Position numbers and translations under genes: made by a program
The notes under the pieces: model-generated
The model's database searches: none
What the model was told of the DNA's origin: nothing
What the model saw: only the letters and a program-made list of their open reading frames with translations
From: Bedellia somnulentella
Taxonomy: Eukaryota > Arthropoda > Insecta > Lepidoptera > Bedelliidae
Length of the DNA: 64,000 nucleotides
Assembly (NCBI GenBank): GCA_963576735.1
Contig: OY755175.1
Location: 9,998,401-10,062,400, forward strand
Reading direction: 5' to 3'
Shown: piece by piece, positions 20,906-33,552 of the stretch
Numbering within the stretch: position 1 is the stretch's first letter
Layout: every line of letters starts with the position of its first letter

Positions 20906-23900
20906 CTTTAAAATTTACTAAGGATGAAAGGCAACTAAGAATAAAACAGGCCTACAAGTAATAATAACGTGAGTTTTCTAATCGGTAACTTTTTACAACC
21001 AATATTTATTAAACGTCATTTGCTAAAAGTGGTTAATCCAAAGTAATTATTTTCAATATAATGGAGTCGTGAGCTTGCCTTGAAGTATACAAAAAAAAAA
21101 TCAATTAAGACGGAACCTTATTTTAAGAACTATAAAAATAAAATTGTTAAGCAATCACAACTTATCAAGCAGTACCATTTAATAATATTTTACAGAGCCA
21201 AGCGAAGTATAAGTTAAAAGCAAGATACGCAGTGACTTACTGATAAAATGACATATGTAAAGCAAAAGTAATCAGCAAGGAGATAGATAAGTTAGTTCAA
21301 CTGAATGTTGGATGAAATTAATCGAAGCGCGGATTAGTACGGGCTGGTTTAATCTGTGAGCTATTGCGCCGTGGACTTGTTATCTGTTTAATGTCTGGTA
21401 AACAACAGGATCAAGGGATAAGGAGCGTCCTTTCATACGACGTTCGGCCCTCCGGCTGCTAGATTACTCTTGTTCTATCCTCTATATTGTTTGGCTTGAT
21501 GAGTACGCCGCCGCCGGTCTCGGCTGCTCACATCTGGACTCTATCTATGGATTTGTCTATTCGATATTAATCTTGATCCCGACTTTGTTCTTAGAAATAT
21601 AACTTTGTATATCTATTGTTGGATATAAAGGAAGGTTGGGTTTGTATATTGTTCTTGTCTTTCATTAGTGAATAGTTAGTGCTAATGTTTCATGTAAGGA
21701 AACAAAATGATATGGAAAGAGTTGTTTATAAAGTTGACTTAGAATATGACACTTAAGAATGTGCAAAAAATATATTACATGCATTTCTTAGGTTTTGTAT
21801 TGATAAGTTCCTCATGTGCTCTAATAAGTTAAAGGTGGAAAAGTTGGGCTATAAATGAACTTTTTAGAAAAAAATCTAACCATATCAACAATCAATCTCT
21901 TTAAAAGTAGCATATATGCTTTAGGCACTTCGCATGACGCCTAAGAAAAACATTGATTAGTCTATTTACTGGAAGAGAAGGACACAACCCCGATACAAGT
22001 TCAGTAATGACTACAAGCCACGGCTCAACAAAGGCAGTTCAATCGACACCGAGTTAAGTCCCCGCGTAGATTCAATTTCTTGCTAAAACAATCCCACACC
22101 TAAGGCCAGCCGAACATATTATTGCTGGATTTATCTTTATTGCAGCTGTAGAACACTCCAACTAAGTTCGAATGTCGAAGTTGTGCCATTAGCGAAGACA
22201 CCAAGATACAGGATTGTTTTGGGAGGACCGAGTTGTAAGTCTTATTGGTTTTAGTGCGGCGCAGGGCAGGCCGGCTTCTGCTGAACCTTTGATGCCGGCT
22301 TTAATCTTCATGACATTTTAATAACAACGACCTCTACATAATTTGGAAACTTAGATGCCTTTGTAAAGTCACATTACCTTACGACTTGGCTTTGTGGAAG
22401 TTACGCAGGGGTTCGGAGCTGGTTGCATCTATCAGTCAACTATGTTTTGTTGTATATTCATTAGGGTGGCACATAAACTGAAATCTTTGTTTGCAAGAAA
22501 TATGAAAATTATAAACATGGTTTCTGAAAAAGCAGCAAATATATTTTAGTTTGTTTTTACAACTTAATGTTCTGCGAATAAAAAGGAAATCGTTATTAAT
22601 CTTAAGAATTCATAATATTTAATCCTTTTTATTTTAAATATGCCTCATTATAAAAAACAGAGCACTTAGAAAAAATATATATATACGAAAGTGTGCGGTA
22701 TAATATGTTAGGATACGAATAATTTGATTTCTTATAGTCGACATTGACAGCAAAACATTTGAAAAGAATCATGTTCAATCCAGGATAAGCACTTACTTTT
22801 TGCAGTTACGTCTGTCATTTAATTGAAAAAGCGTTTTTAATATAAAGCCGGATGTGTACTGCTATGACAATCTGAACATAAAAGTTGGTCTTCAACATTG
22901 ATGACAATGGCTGCTCGAATGAGTGCACTGAGCTAGTCCCATTTCGAGTGGCTGTTATGACATAATGCGCGCAATGCTAACCCATAATACGACTCTAACA
23001 AAAAGACGTCCCCGTCGGCCCTTTAAAGAAACAGACATCACGTTTCAATTCATGCGTAAAATGTCTCATAGTAAAGAGCAGCCGACAAAAGTGTTGTTGT
23101 ATAAACTTAAAATGAAATTTAATAAACACAGCACAATAGAACGGATTGTAGACGTTTTGCAGAGATCCAGATAGCGAGCGCAGATAATCTGGCAAAAGGT
23201 TCGCGCGATGTTTGATGTCGCCTCTCACCGCTCAACCGTGACAACTATAAGAGCCAAATTGCTGTGGGACACTCGCGCTGCCATCTGTCCATCTCCACTC
23301 CAATACCCATCATCCAATATCTACTCTCATTTTTAATTTCAACGATGGATTCCATTCGCTACATCCTATCACTCATGTATATATATATTATACAGCTAAA
23401 ACGATCAATTTATTAATCTCGATTAAAACGTGCAATAATCTTGAAAGTGAGTTAGGAGATAAGTATCAAACGGTTCTATTTAACTTTGCCTTGAAGCGGA
23501 AACTCCCCGAACGCCATATTGAAATGTTTATAATTAAATTACATAAAGACGAAGAAAATTAATTTTACAGTGCGAAGTGCCGAGCGCCCGAATGTTCACA
23601 AAAGCGGAGCTTCGACTCAAAGGAGGCGCTGCCGTCGCCCGCTCGCTGAATTTAATTTTCTAAATGTTTTTCGAAATTACTGCCGAGGAGTTGAATAATC
23701 ACGTTATAACTTAACGGTATTAAATTTTATACGATAAAGTGTTAATATTTCATTTTCAAGTTTAATTATTTTCACTGGAGTGGGAAGGGTATTTGTTCGA
23801 ATTGGGACAATGATTAAGAAAGCATTCCCTTATTGACTTCAGACGGAGGGTGGTTTGTGCTTTCTTACTCTCCACAATTGAGTAATATTTTTTTAATATT

Positions 23901-26900
23901 TAAGTAAATTTGAATTTGTAAGCGTTGACTCCTTTACTTTGTTGTTTTATATAAAGATGCCGATTTATCATCATAACAAAATATCATCAAAGGCACCACA
24001 AAGTCTTATTCAAGGTATGAAGAGAGGAATTGATTCAAAAATTAATGAAGGTATGCTGTCATATATAAAAAGTTTCACAATTCCTTAACCAATGTTTATT
24101 TAATCGTTCAAAGGTACAATATTACTATGAGACACTAACAGAGCTAACTACGGTAGGTATCACCCCCATTGATTATCATAACCATGTAGAATTCTGACAC
24201 TTCATATTTGGATTGTATATCCGCGGTTTTGAGCGAATACAAGAAATTCCATACCTTGATGACACATGACTTTTTTACTGTGTTCTGTATACTAACTTCA
24301 TAAGCGATGATATGATAGAGACAATCTTAATTAATAAATTTACAGAAATGAATAGTACAAAAGTTGTGTAAACTATGTACCGAAGTAAATAATGTATCGA
24401 CTTCTCCCTATTCCAACTTACCACGTCGACACTCAATCTAGAGAGTTTGCGCGAGGCGACGAAACAAATTGATGTACCCAAATAATTATTAATGCCTCAC
24501 GAAATTTAATTGGAAAAGTTGAATTTGTATTTCGCTGGCGGCGTGTAGGTGAGCGATTCCGTAGCGTAGGTGCCGCGCCTCGATGACTCCACGAGTGTTT
24601 ACGAGATAATTAATCTGCAAGTATTTACGGCTTTAATCGAAACACTTTGCCCCTCCTATCTCAGGAAGAGTAATCTCAAAATGTATATAGTCATGCCTGT
24701 TCGTATATTTCCAATAAATACTATGTCTCATTTAGAACGTAAAGAATACGGTAAAACAGTTTCGTATGAAGTTTTGCTGTCTATTTCTTCTATTGCATAC
24801 TAGATGGCGCTGTACGTTTAAAACTTGCATATGTGAAAATAGTTCGATATGTGGCTGTTGCCCACTAGCGCCCATGTTATATTGAAGTGACCTTTGCAAA
24901 GTTATGAAAGCCTTGAGCTGTCATCAGCAGGTATCAATAAATTAAATAGGAATAAATGGATTACATTAGCGGGTACAATCACCTTAGACGGCACGGGCAT
25001 AGCGCACGGGCCGTTTAAGCTAATTAACAATAGATCGAACGAACTGCGTTGCAACGACAATGAAAAACAAGAATAAATGTCAATTTCACAAACGACGAGG
25101 AGGGTTCGACTTTAAATCGAATTCCGTTTAATAATAGTACCGCGTCCGAGTTGAACGTACTCTTGATAGTGCGATATACATTATTGTGGCACTTTGTTAC
25201 TCTGGCACCCGGCTGCTTTTTCACAACAGATTACATACTTTAATATTGATATGAAATTTAAATATAATATCTCAAATTTTAGAACTACAATGATTTATGT
25301 CGTAACTTATATCTATTATCCTAGTTATGAATATGATATTGTTTTGATTTACATTTTTTAGTAAGAACTGGAAAAAAATGCAGATAAAAAACATCCCGCT
25401 AACTTCACATTTTAATACTATTAAAAATATATAAAAGCTACGTTGTAGTTTTTGACAATATTTGTAAAGCATTTGGTATATTGGCCGATTTGGACTAAAA
25501 TATGGGAATAAGATTTTAACAGAATGTGAAAATATTTGCAAAATCTATAGAAAATAATTAAAACTATAATATAAATTTTATTTAAAAACCATAAACGTTT
25601 AACAGGTATTTTGCTTTTCGCTAGCCGAATATCGCAAAATATTTATGAAATAGTATATTCCACTTATTGAATCACAGTATACTATAACAAAATCATAAAT
25701 ATCGAAGATCTCGATGCTCGGTGTATTGGTAAGACTATGTATCAAAATATAAAAATATTATACACTGTAGCACCAAAAATGTATCGCACCGTATATATAT
25801 CTTTTTCTACGATTTCTCTGCACCTAATTGTGTTTCATTTTTCCCGTAAAACTCTCAGTCCCAGCCACAAAGTAAACCTTCGCCATTTAACTTCAGAGTG
25901 GAATCGGATGAAGGCTCTTGACCGTGGAGCCGATTACGATCAGCTCACTGAATTTCTCTCGAATTAAAAACATTAAATGAGCTCAAACGTTCCCGAGAAT
26001 GGAGTATCTTTCTGCATTTTACTTGATTGGGCCTTCCTCATTTCGTAAAACACGGCATTTGATTTGAAGAATTACAAATTAGGTAAAAGTACACATAAGC
26101 AAACTATATTTCACAAATGAAAAATGTATAAGCGAATATTTGTTTCATGTGATAGGCCGTGTAATTAAATAGTAGTGCGCAAAGTAAACTGAGCGAGTAT
26201 AATTTTAGTTTGTCGCGTTTGGACATAAGGTAAAGTGTCATTAAAGTAACAGGGTCGGACACAATGAGAATCATTACCAGGGTTGGGAGTCCGGACACGT
26301 AACCCCTGTGAGCCGCTGCTTGGAGGAATGTCCGAGTATGAGGAACGAGCTCCCCTCCCCCACCCCGGCTGACCGCTACCCCCGTTGCCTGGCAACCACC
26401 CACCACCTTATCATCATAACCAGATATACCGCCATCTTTGATAAGATTCTACGTGTTCTCTTCTCCGCTTTCTATCTATTTTTGTTAAACATCTCGCAAG
26501 GTGCTACTCTGATTGAATTAAGGGTGAGCGAAAAGAAAGGTTGTTAGTTCTGATTTTATAATATTAGCCCTAAGCGAGGCTCATGTCATGTTTTGAGTGG
26601 TTTCGGACGTGGAAATATTATTATATTGTCCGTAACGACATGTTTTCAAACAGTTTTAATGACTGTAGTTAAAATGTTTTGCTAAATGTCTAGAAGTTGA
26701 AAATAAAGTTGCCGCTTAAACAGAGGGTGTAAAAAAGCATTGGATAAGTAGAATAATCCTTTCACTTGATCATTTAACCCCCTTTCTAATGTTGAACTTG
26801 TCTGAATTTTTAATAACTTTCAAAGAGATGTCAATTGAGTGTTTTATTTTGCATAGGGCTTAGAAGACGGGGAGGCGGTAAGGCGGCGGGGGAGAGCGGA

Positions 26901-27682
26901 GTACGTTTCGGTGTACATCATTTGTTTGTCCCTGCGTTCCGTTCCGCGCGTCGCGTTACGCCTGTGTAGTTATTGTAGTGAGTCAACACACACTTACTAT
27001 ACTTTTGTTACACATGATATTTGCTATAGTTTCTAGATAGGTCATATTTTTATTAATAAAAAGCCCTTTCATTACATTTGAATAGTTAGAAGTATGTAGC
27101 TAATCCACGCACATTAAAACTTTTATTGTTAAAACGCCTTTAGAAGTTGAATGATTAAACAACAAAATTTAGAATAATCATCACATTAAAACTCGTGTAC
27201 GAAATAGCATTTTGATTCATCGATTGGGAAGTAGTAATTATCGTAGTATTATAGTAGCATAAATCACTGCTAATCATATTGCTATAATTAACATAACTAA
27301 AGCTATTCTACAATTAAAAAGAAAACAAGGCGAAAACGACACACTTTTCCTTAGAATAGGAACCAATACCGACAAATAAACTGGGGTGCACCAACCGCAC
27401 CGATCAATCAATACCTCACACTTGCCATACGTGATGTACTTGAACCCCTTCGCTGTTTTCATAGAGAAAAACAATAAAAATGAATATTTCAGCGAAGATT
27501 TTTCATCAGGTAGTAATAATGAAAGTTATTTTGATAGATGCATGCACTCGATTGTTGTTTCTGTAGAAGGAGTAAAGTCATAGAAATCATTTTATTAAAA
27601 GCACGTGTGGGTAGTGGGAAGAACTGAAAGAGATTCTTAAGCTTGACTTTGTGTTTAACATTTAATTAGATTATTTATGCAC
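20906..27682. other. Large repeat-poor stretch with GC-rich islets
   Basis: No supported exon was found. GC-rich patches lie at about 21410-21545, 23560-23690, 24530-24620, 26270-26410 and 26860-26975. Open frames such as 22965-23174, 25737-25967 and 26104-26406 have no recognisable domain. This may be intergenic DNA or a long intron. Confidence 0.4.
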
Positions 27683-27694
27683 ATCAAACGAGGC

Positions 27695-27947
27695 TGTTTG
27701 CCGTGTAGTGCCAGCTTAGAATGTCGCTACCCCTTCCTACCCACGGGTGTCGTAAGAAGCGACTAAGGGTATTGGGGCTTTTTATTGGATTTTTGGGCGA
27801 TGCGGTTGGAGACCCATCACCAAAAACCTTTATTTTACTATCTTTTCCCCACACAACTTCCAAAAGTGGCTGAGGAATTTATAATTCCTTGGCTCTGGCT
27901 ACCCCTTCTAGGGAATTACAGCCGTGAGTATATGTATGTATGTATGT
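27695..27947 (+). repeat. Family A SINE-like element with TSD
   Basis: Near-consensus copy ending in CCGTGAGTATATGTATG and ATGT repeats. The 12-bp duplication ATCAAACGAGGC lies at 27683-27694 and 27948-27959, which fixes the boundaries and supports retroposition. Confidence 0.9.
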
Positions 27948-27959
27948 ATCAAACGAGGC

Positions 27960-28179
27960 AAACAAATTACATCCAAATATTTCCAAGGTGTATACAAATA
28001 AATGTTATTATAATTGAAAGTATTTATGAGACTAAAAATACACATAAGCTTTCAAGTGGTCGTAAAAAACTAACATTACACATTTCAGAATTTGGCCTGC
28101 CCGAACAGTTATGACTAGAATCTTAAACATATCCTATAAATTACCAAAGTATTTATTCATTTAATTGAATTTAGCCATT
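27960..28179. other. Unassigned spacer between family A copies
   Basis: No recognised feature was seen. Confidence 0.4.
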
Positions 28180-28285
28180 TGAATATCTTCTCCCCACTAA
28201 ACTTCCAAAAGTGACTGAAGAACGTCTTATTCCTTAGCTCTGGCTACCCCTTCTAGGGATTTATGGCCATGAGTATATTCATACA
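28180..28285 (+). repeat. Family A element, 5'-truncated
   Basis: Begins within the element (CTTCTCCCCACTAAACTTCC) and ends at ATGAGTATATTC beside an inverted family A copy. Confidence 0.7.
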
Positions 28286-28526
28286 TACATACATATACTC
28301 ACGGTTATATTTCCCTAGAAGGGGTAGCCAGAGCTAAGGAATTATAAATTCCTCAGCCACTTTTGGAAGTTGAGTGGGGAAAAGATGGTAAAAATAAAGG
28401 TTTTTAGTTATGGGTCTCCAACCGCATCGCCCAAAAGTCCAATAAAAAGCCCCAATACCCTTAGTCGCCTCTTACGACACCCGTGGGTAGAAAGGGGTAG
28501 CGACATTCTAAGCCGGCACTACACGG
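28279..28526 (-). repeat. Family A element, near full length, inverted
   Basis: Full inverse copy from the CATACATACATATACTCACG tail to the 5' end CCGGCACTACACGG. It lies tail to tail with the truncated copy on its left. Confidence 0.85.
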
Positions 28527-28550
28527 CCGTGAGTATATGTATGTATGTAT
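28525..28550 (+). repeat. Family A tail fragment
   Basis: CCGTGAGTATATGTATGTAT directly abuts the 5' end of the inverted copy. It is a remnant of another element, probably the one into which the inverted copy inserted. Confidence 0.6.
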
Positions 28551-28602
28551 TAATATTAATAAACAAATATATACCGACATATATTACACATATTATATAC
28601 AC

Positions 28603-28793
28603 GTTGCCGTTTATCGTGATCGTAAGAGGCGACTAAGGGTATAGGCTAGGTGGTTGGAGTCCCGTCACCGAAAACATTTATTATTACCATCTTTTCCCAT
28701 ATCAACTACCAAAAGTGGCTAAGGGATTTCTTATTCCAAAGCTCTGGCTACCCCGTTAAGGGATTTATAGCCGTGAGTATATGTATGTATATA
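28603..28793 (+). repeat. Family A element, internally deleted
   Basis: CGTAAGAGGCGACTAAGGGT is followed by a shortened middle (TATAGGCTAGGTGGTTGGAG) and a normal 3' part. Confidence 0.75.
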
Positions 28794-28849
28794 TTACACA
28801 GTTCTAACTAACTAACTAAGCCCCAAACTAACTACAACTTAATGACTTA

Positions 28850-29290
28850 TTTTTGGATGCTAACTCAACGACATATTATACATATGAATAACATCCAATA
28901 ATAACACATATGAATAACATCATATCATAACAACATATGGGAATGTTAGTAGAGGACGACCACGGAGAACACACTCGGACCAAATTGAGAGTGTGCTCAA
29001 AAAGGCTGGTGTCCGAAGTATGAAGAATAAAAGAACATGTATGAAAAGATTGATGGATGTAAACGAAGCTAGAGAGGTTTGTGAGGATCGTACGAAGTGG
29101 CGATCAATAGTCTCTGCCTACTCCAATGGGAACTAATGGCGTGAGTATATGTATGTATGTATGAATAATATCCAATAATAAGAAACAATAATTTACGCTC
29201 ATCACATATATGTTGCTCTCAGCGGGATCTAACTCGCAGACTCCGGACCGAGAAGCTAGTCACCTATCCACTCGGCCACGGACGTCGCCA
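28850..29290 (-). repeat. Family E tRNA-headed SINE split by a LINE insertion
   Basis: The 3' part is 28850-28903. The tRNA-like head (minus strand: GGCCGAGTGGATAGGTGACT..CGGAGTCTGCGAGTTAGATC) is at 29200-29285. Family B sequence lies between them at 28904-29160. Confidence 0.65.
28904..29160 (+). mobile_element. Family B: RTE-type LINE, 5'-truncated 3' end
   Basis: Frame 28942-29136 is open and reads NVSRGRPRRTHSDQIESVLK, then MKNKRTCMKRLMDV, EAREVCEDRTKWRSIVSAYS and a stop. The GRPRR..D.I...L.K.G, then D..KWR pattern is the usual C-terminal end of RTE-clade endonuclease/reverse-transcriptase ORFs (established for insect RTEs). The 3' end is GGCGTGAGTATATGTATG repeats. A 20-bp flank (starts ATGAATAA) repeats at 28884-28903 and 29161-29180 with one mismatch, consistent with a TSD. 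Confidence 0.8.
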
Positions 29291-31114
29291 GTTTGTTCCA
29301 TGATATTAATAATAAAATATGCAAGTTTAGTGAATTGTTCAACATTTTGTAATAAATATCTTATAACTTCATAATACAAACTTAAACAGAAAAACAAAAC
29401 CAAATGGATATTTCGTATGCAGTTCTAAGAATCAGTTAAGCTGCAACACTGGACAATTAGTACAAGTAACCAGCGTACAAATGCAAGGCACAACTGTCAT
29501 TATCGGAAGTTAAAAGGGCAACAATCAGTTAAAGGCTTTAAAGGGTAATAGATGCACGTCCTTCTTCTATTGTCTTAACGCTTCCGTGAGAGTGACGCGG
29601 GGATCGGACGAGCATTGACTATTTGTATGCTGACTGCACCGTATCGTGGCCATTTTCGAGAGTTCTCATGGACTTGACCATGTTTTAGCATTATTAGCCA
29701 CTTTTTTAAAGGATATTATTTTTATTTGTATGTCTGTTGTAAATAGTTGTGGGTGTGGGTCGATGCCCGAGGATGATTAGGGTGTTTGATTTTAGCTGAG
29801 ATTTTTATGAAAGCTATTTTCATAACTGTATGTACAGTACGAAAGAGTAAGAAACAAATAAACTTGCATTTTTTTTTTGATAAATGTTTTTAAAACATGT
29901 TTGAGGTATGCTACAAAGTGAAAACTAGTTATCTTTACATAATAGCGGCATTAAGTTGAATATCATGAGTACAATATTAAGGTAAAAGTGAGGGCTATAA
30001 ACCTCTCAATCAGTTTACCCCTCCCTCGTATTTATTTCCTTCTTTATTCAGTTTTATTTAATGCCATAAGAGTCAAAAGTCATTTATGCGCATTGTCGCT
30101 TTGGAGGATTTAGAATGTTTTAATTCCAATCGGCATCACGTACTATTTTCAATGTACAGTCACCTAATTTCCTAAATGGAAATAATATTAATTTAAGTGC
30201 ATTTAGATTTTTTGTTTTCCACGTAAACAAAGTAAACAATATTTTTATTTAGTTTTTGTCAATTAAATTTCCTTAGATTTTTTACTTACAATAAACTAAG
30301 AAAATTAATGCCACTGAAAAGCAGGTGACGTCCACCATTTATGTGTGTAAACTATACAACTCTGTATAATAGTATTTATATCTTTCTTATACCTATCATC
30401 AAGTTATTTTTAGTTTGCAATCGAATCGAATAAGGCAAATAGCGACCACTTCATCGCGATTATCGTTCATTATGGCCGTGTAAAAGAAGTAAGGAGGTGC
30501 CAAGAGACGTCCGAAAGTGTGAATCGAACATGCGCGGCTTCCTTATCAGAGATAACACAAAAAAATCGAGCATATCGGTTCCGAGTATGAATGAACAAAA
30601 ATTGCGCTTCAACATGCAACGTGCGCGTCGACGCGAGCCCCGTGCGCGTGCGCACTCCGCCACCTATTCAGGATGTGTCGTTTATGGCATGGGGTCTAAT
30701 GATGACAGCCTCCTTTGGTGGTAAATCGAGAAGCTAGTTTTTGTAAATCTTCTTACGAACGCGCCTCGACGCTCCACATAACGGCCATTTACTGCTTCAT
30801 GAGTCATTTTTTATCATTACCGTTTTGAGTCAAATTATATTTACGAATAAAATCGTTTTTATATAGCCTTAATAAGGTTCGTTCGAGTTTTCAGGTTTAT
30901 TATAATTTATAATGCACCAAAATGATGCTGACACGAAAGTTGACAACGATGTTGGTATTAAAGTAAATATTGTTATATTTGATTAATATTAATAATTATA
31001 AAAGGATTACATATGATTCCTTTATTGGACACATCTACTATTTACAAGTGCTGCTACTATAGCCTATCCTTAATGTGTGTAATTATATAAAAATACAGAG
31101 TACTATATTTTATA
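29291..31114. other. Intergenic stretch with a GC-rich islet
   Basis: A GC-rich patch at about 30470-30690 produces several overlapping ORFs with no recognisable domain. The rest is AT-rich and unassigned. Confidence 0.4.
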
Positions 31115-31148
31115 GTAGGGCTTGCTCACATAGATGAGCAAGCCCTAC
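31115..31148. repeat. Perfect 14-bp hairpin
   Basis: GTAGGGCTTGCTCA and TGAGCAAGCCCTAC are separated by 6 bases. It lies 16 bases before a second, longer hairpin. Confidence 0.7.
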
Positions 31149-31164
31149 CTAAGAAAGCATATAT

Positions 31165-31223
31165 CATAAAGCTATTATTTCACACTGTTAGTCATACTAA
31201 CAGTTTGAAATAATAGCTTTATG
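31165..31223. repeat. 28-bp hairpin with 3-nt loop
   Basis: Arms 31165-31192 and 31196-31223 pair at 27 of 28 positions (starts CATAAAGCTATTATTTCA), with a CAT loop. The loop is too short for a normal microRNA precursor, and this form suggests a tiny fold-back element or cruciform. Confidence 0.75.
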
Positions 31224-31299
31224 AAAATGAGCAAACATATTGCTTATACTTGTACAGAGTTCCTGTTTGTACACCTATCTGGTAGACCTAATTTTGGTT

Positions 31300-31331
31300 T
31301 TTCTTCTTCTTCCTTCTTCTTCCTTCTTCTT
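31300..31331. repeat. (TTC)n microsatellite
   Basis: Runs of TTCTTCTTCC repeat here. Confidence 0.8.
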
Positions 31332-31367
31332 CGTTACAACTTGAACTCTTATTCAACTCTACTCAAA

Positions 31368-31712
31368 CGTTCACGCCGTATATCCCGAAGGCGTTGTCAG
31401 AGGTAGTAATGCTTGTTGTTGTTGAACCAGGTGACAATGTAACGTGATGTTCAGAGTATCCACGTTGGACGGTGTACTCACGTTATAGGGGCATGCATAT
31501 CGCCGTTTTGAAAGAATACACTGTCGGATGACAAAACACAACTTAGCCATGTGGGTTTTCTGTCGATGTTTTCCCTCACCGTTAACAACCATGATAAATT
31601 AACCAGACATATAACTTTTAAAAAAGACATTGGTGTAGGCCCGACCCGGGATTTGAACTTTCATCATCTGAACGATAAGCGGTGTTCTACCCACTGAGAT
31701 ATCATGGTTCGC
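31368..31712 (-). repeat. Family D SINE, subfamily D2
   Basis: Minus-strand full-length copy. The right end is the tRNA-like head (inverse of ATCATGGTTCG..GGGTAGAACACCGC), the left end the CGGCGTGAACG tail. CTCTTATTC occurs just outside both ends (about 31345 and 31715) and may be the TSD, with an A/T-rich tail between. Confidence 0.85.
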
Positions 31713-32726
31713 TCTTATTCTAAGTAGATTATAATTAAACCTCGCGTAAGGCACTCAAAAGAAACACGGGTTTTGCATCATCATGCGTATATTGAAAGCG
31801 TAACACTATTCATGCGAAGCTGGAACGGTCTACTAGTGTATTATAAATGTATGTAAATACTAGTGTATTAAACTAAGTTTATTAAACGAACGTGACAAAG
31901 TGCGTATGTGTTTCGCTAATCACATGAGAGGCAATAAAATTGTGCATGCATTCATTATCGGCAACTGTTTATGGGAAAGTATGCGCCGACTGGCTTATTG
32001 CTCCGTATGATTTTCAGAACTGGATGTATTGCTTATGGTCAGCAAACATACAATATTTTTATGCGGTAAGTTTTTTACGGTCATTGCATGCCTAAAGTTG
32101 GGAATCACTAGAGACGCCACATTCTAATGAACCGTTCGCGAATGGGCGCGTGCGCCGGTACCTGCCAGCCTGTCATGTCAACGCTGTGCAGGGTTGCCAG
32201 TTGTTTTTTGATATTAAATTATGAAATACTTTTCATGTTATTTCACCATTTATTGTTAAGAGAGATACCTTAATTTAGATCTATTTTCCCAAAGCTGTTT
32301 TTAGATTAGCTCACTTTTATTTGTGATCACTTTAACGTTTAGTTGCAAGTGGTCCTCTTCATCTCCACCCCGCACAGAATTATTTTACGTTTTCTCACTT
32401 TTATTGATCTTAATTTCGGTCATGATATTTTCTACCTTGGTTTGCTTATGAGGTATAACTTTTTCTATAATTAACTCTACTGCTTAAAACAATCGTATTT
32501 TGTTTATCAGGTAACCAGATAAATACAACTGATCGCCACTTTTTATGATAAATATTTTAAAAAACATGCATCGTAACCAGTGTAACCCTGTATTATAATG
32601 TGATGAGATGAAGTAGTTCCATGTTTCTAACTATATAAAGAACTTTACCGTTTTATGTTTGCATATTTTATCCGTTTTTGTTGATTTCCAACAGCGGAAA
32701 ACTAATATCTGTATAATAATCAATTC
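31713..32726. other. Unassigned intergenic stretch
   Basis: A short GC-rich patch at about 32140-32170 is the only feature noted. No gene was recognised. Confidence 0.4.
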
Positions 32727-32740
32727 TAAAAGGGCAAGTA

Positions 32741-33023
32741 GTTACTCCTCGTTTGCTGTGTAGTGTCGGCTTAGAATTGCTGTGTAGTGTCGGCTTAGTA
32801 TAGCACTACCCCATTTCTTCCGGTGGGTGTACGTAAGAGGCGACTAACGGTATTGGGGCTTTAAAGGGATTTTTGGGCGATGCGGTTGGAGACCCATCAC
32901 CATCAACCTTTATTTTACCATCATTTCCCCACTCAACTTTCCAAAAGTGGCTGATGAATTTTTAATTCCTTAGCTCTGGCTACCCCTTTTAGGGATTTAT
33001 AGCCGTGAGTATATGTATGTATG
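32741..33023 (+). repeat. Family A element with TSD and duplicated 5' end
   Basis: A 14-bp duplication TAAAAGGGCAAGTA lies at 32727-32740 and 33024-33037. The 5' segment GCTGTGTAGTGTCGGCTTAG occurs twice in tandem at the start, suggesting a template switch during reverse transcription or a tandem start in the source copy. The 3' part is typical. Confidence 0.9.
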
Positions 33024-33061
33024 TAAAAGGGCAAGTAACACATAATTTATGTTATTCAATA

Positions 33062-33100
33062 GCTGTGTAGTGTCAGCTTAGAATAGCACTTCATTTCTTA
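33062..33100 (+). repeat. Family A 5' fragment
   Basis: AGCTGTGTAGTGTCAGCTTA then GAATAGCACT matches only the first ~40 bases of the element. Confidence 0.6.
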
Positions 33101-33160
33101 TAGTACATATACAAGATGTATGTATGGCTGTATATATATTCGATAGACTCATACGTTTTT

Positions 33161-33266
33161 ACATATACTCACGCCATAGTTTACATTAGAGTGGGAAGAG
33201 ACTATCGATAGCCACTTTGTACGATTCAGGCCAACCTCTCTAACTTCATTCACATCCATCAATCAC
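33161..33266 (-). mobile_element. Family B LINE 3' end, truncated
   Basis: Inverse of the RTE 3' end: ACATATACTCACGCCATAG, the region encoding KW(R)..SAY, and CATCCATCAATC. ATAGACTC occurs at 33143-33150 and 33269-33276 and is a likely TSD. Confidence 0.75.
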
Positions 33267-33552
33267 CAATAGACTCGTTTGCTGGTTTTGTCCAAATTAG
33301 AATTAGGATTAAGGCCAAGACTTTTAATGACAGGGAGAAGAGTAAATAAGAATCTGGTCCTCTAGTTTCTTCTAGTACAATATCCATGCGTAGAATTAGT
33401 TGGCGATTGTACTTCGTGAAACATATGACACTATGTGTTATGCGTATAAGATATTTGGAACAAGTATTCTGATGAAAATATCCCAAAAATGGACAATAGT
33501 CTTTGTCTTTGCTGTATAATTAAAAACGTATTAAATACCGAATATATTCTTT

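Noticed and set aside
28370..28636. 88-codon ORF, also seen at 291-494 on the minus strand
   Set aside because: Both are translations of family A, which is non-coding; the frame is not kept in other copies.
31165..31223. MicroRNA precursor
   Set aside because: The stem is long enough but the loop is 3 nt, and the sequence matches no microRNA I know.
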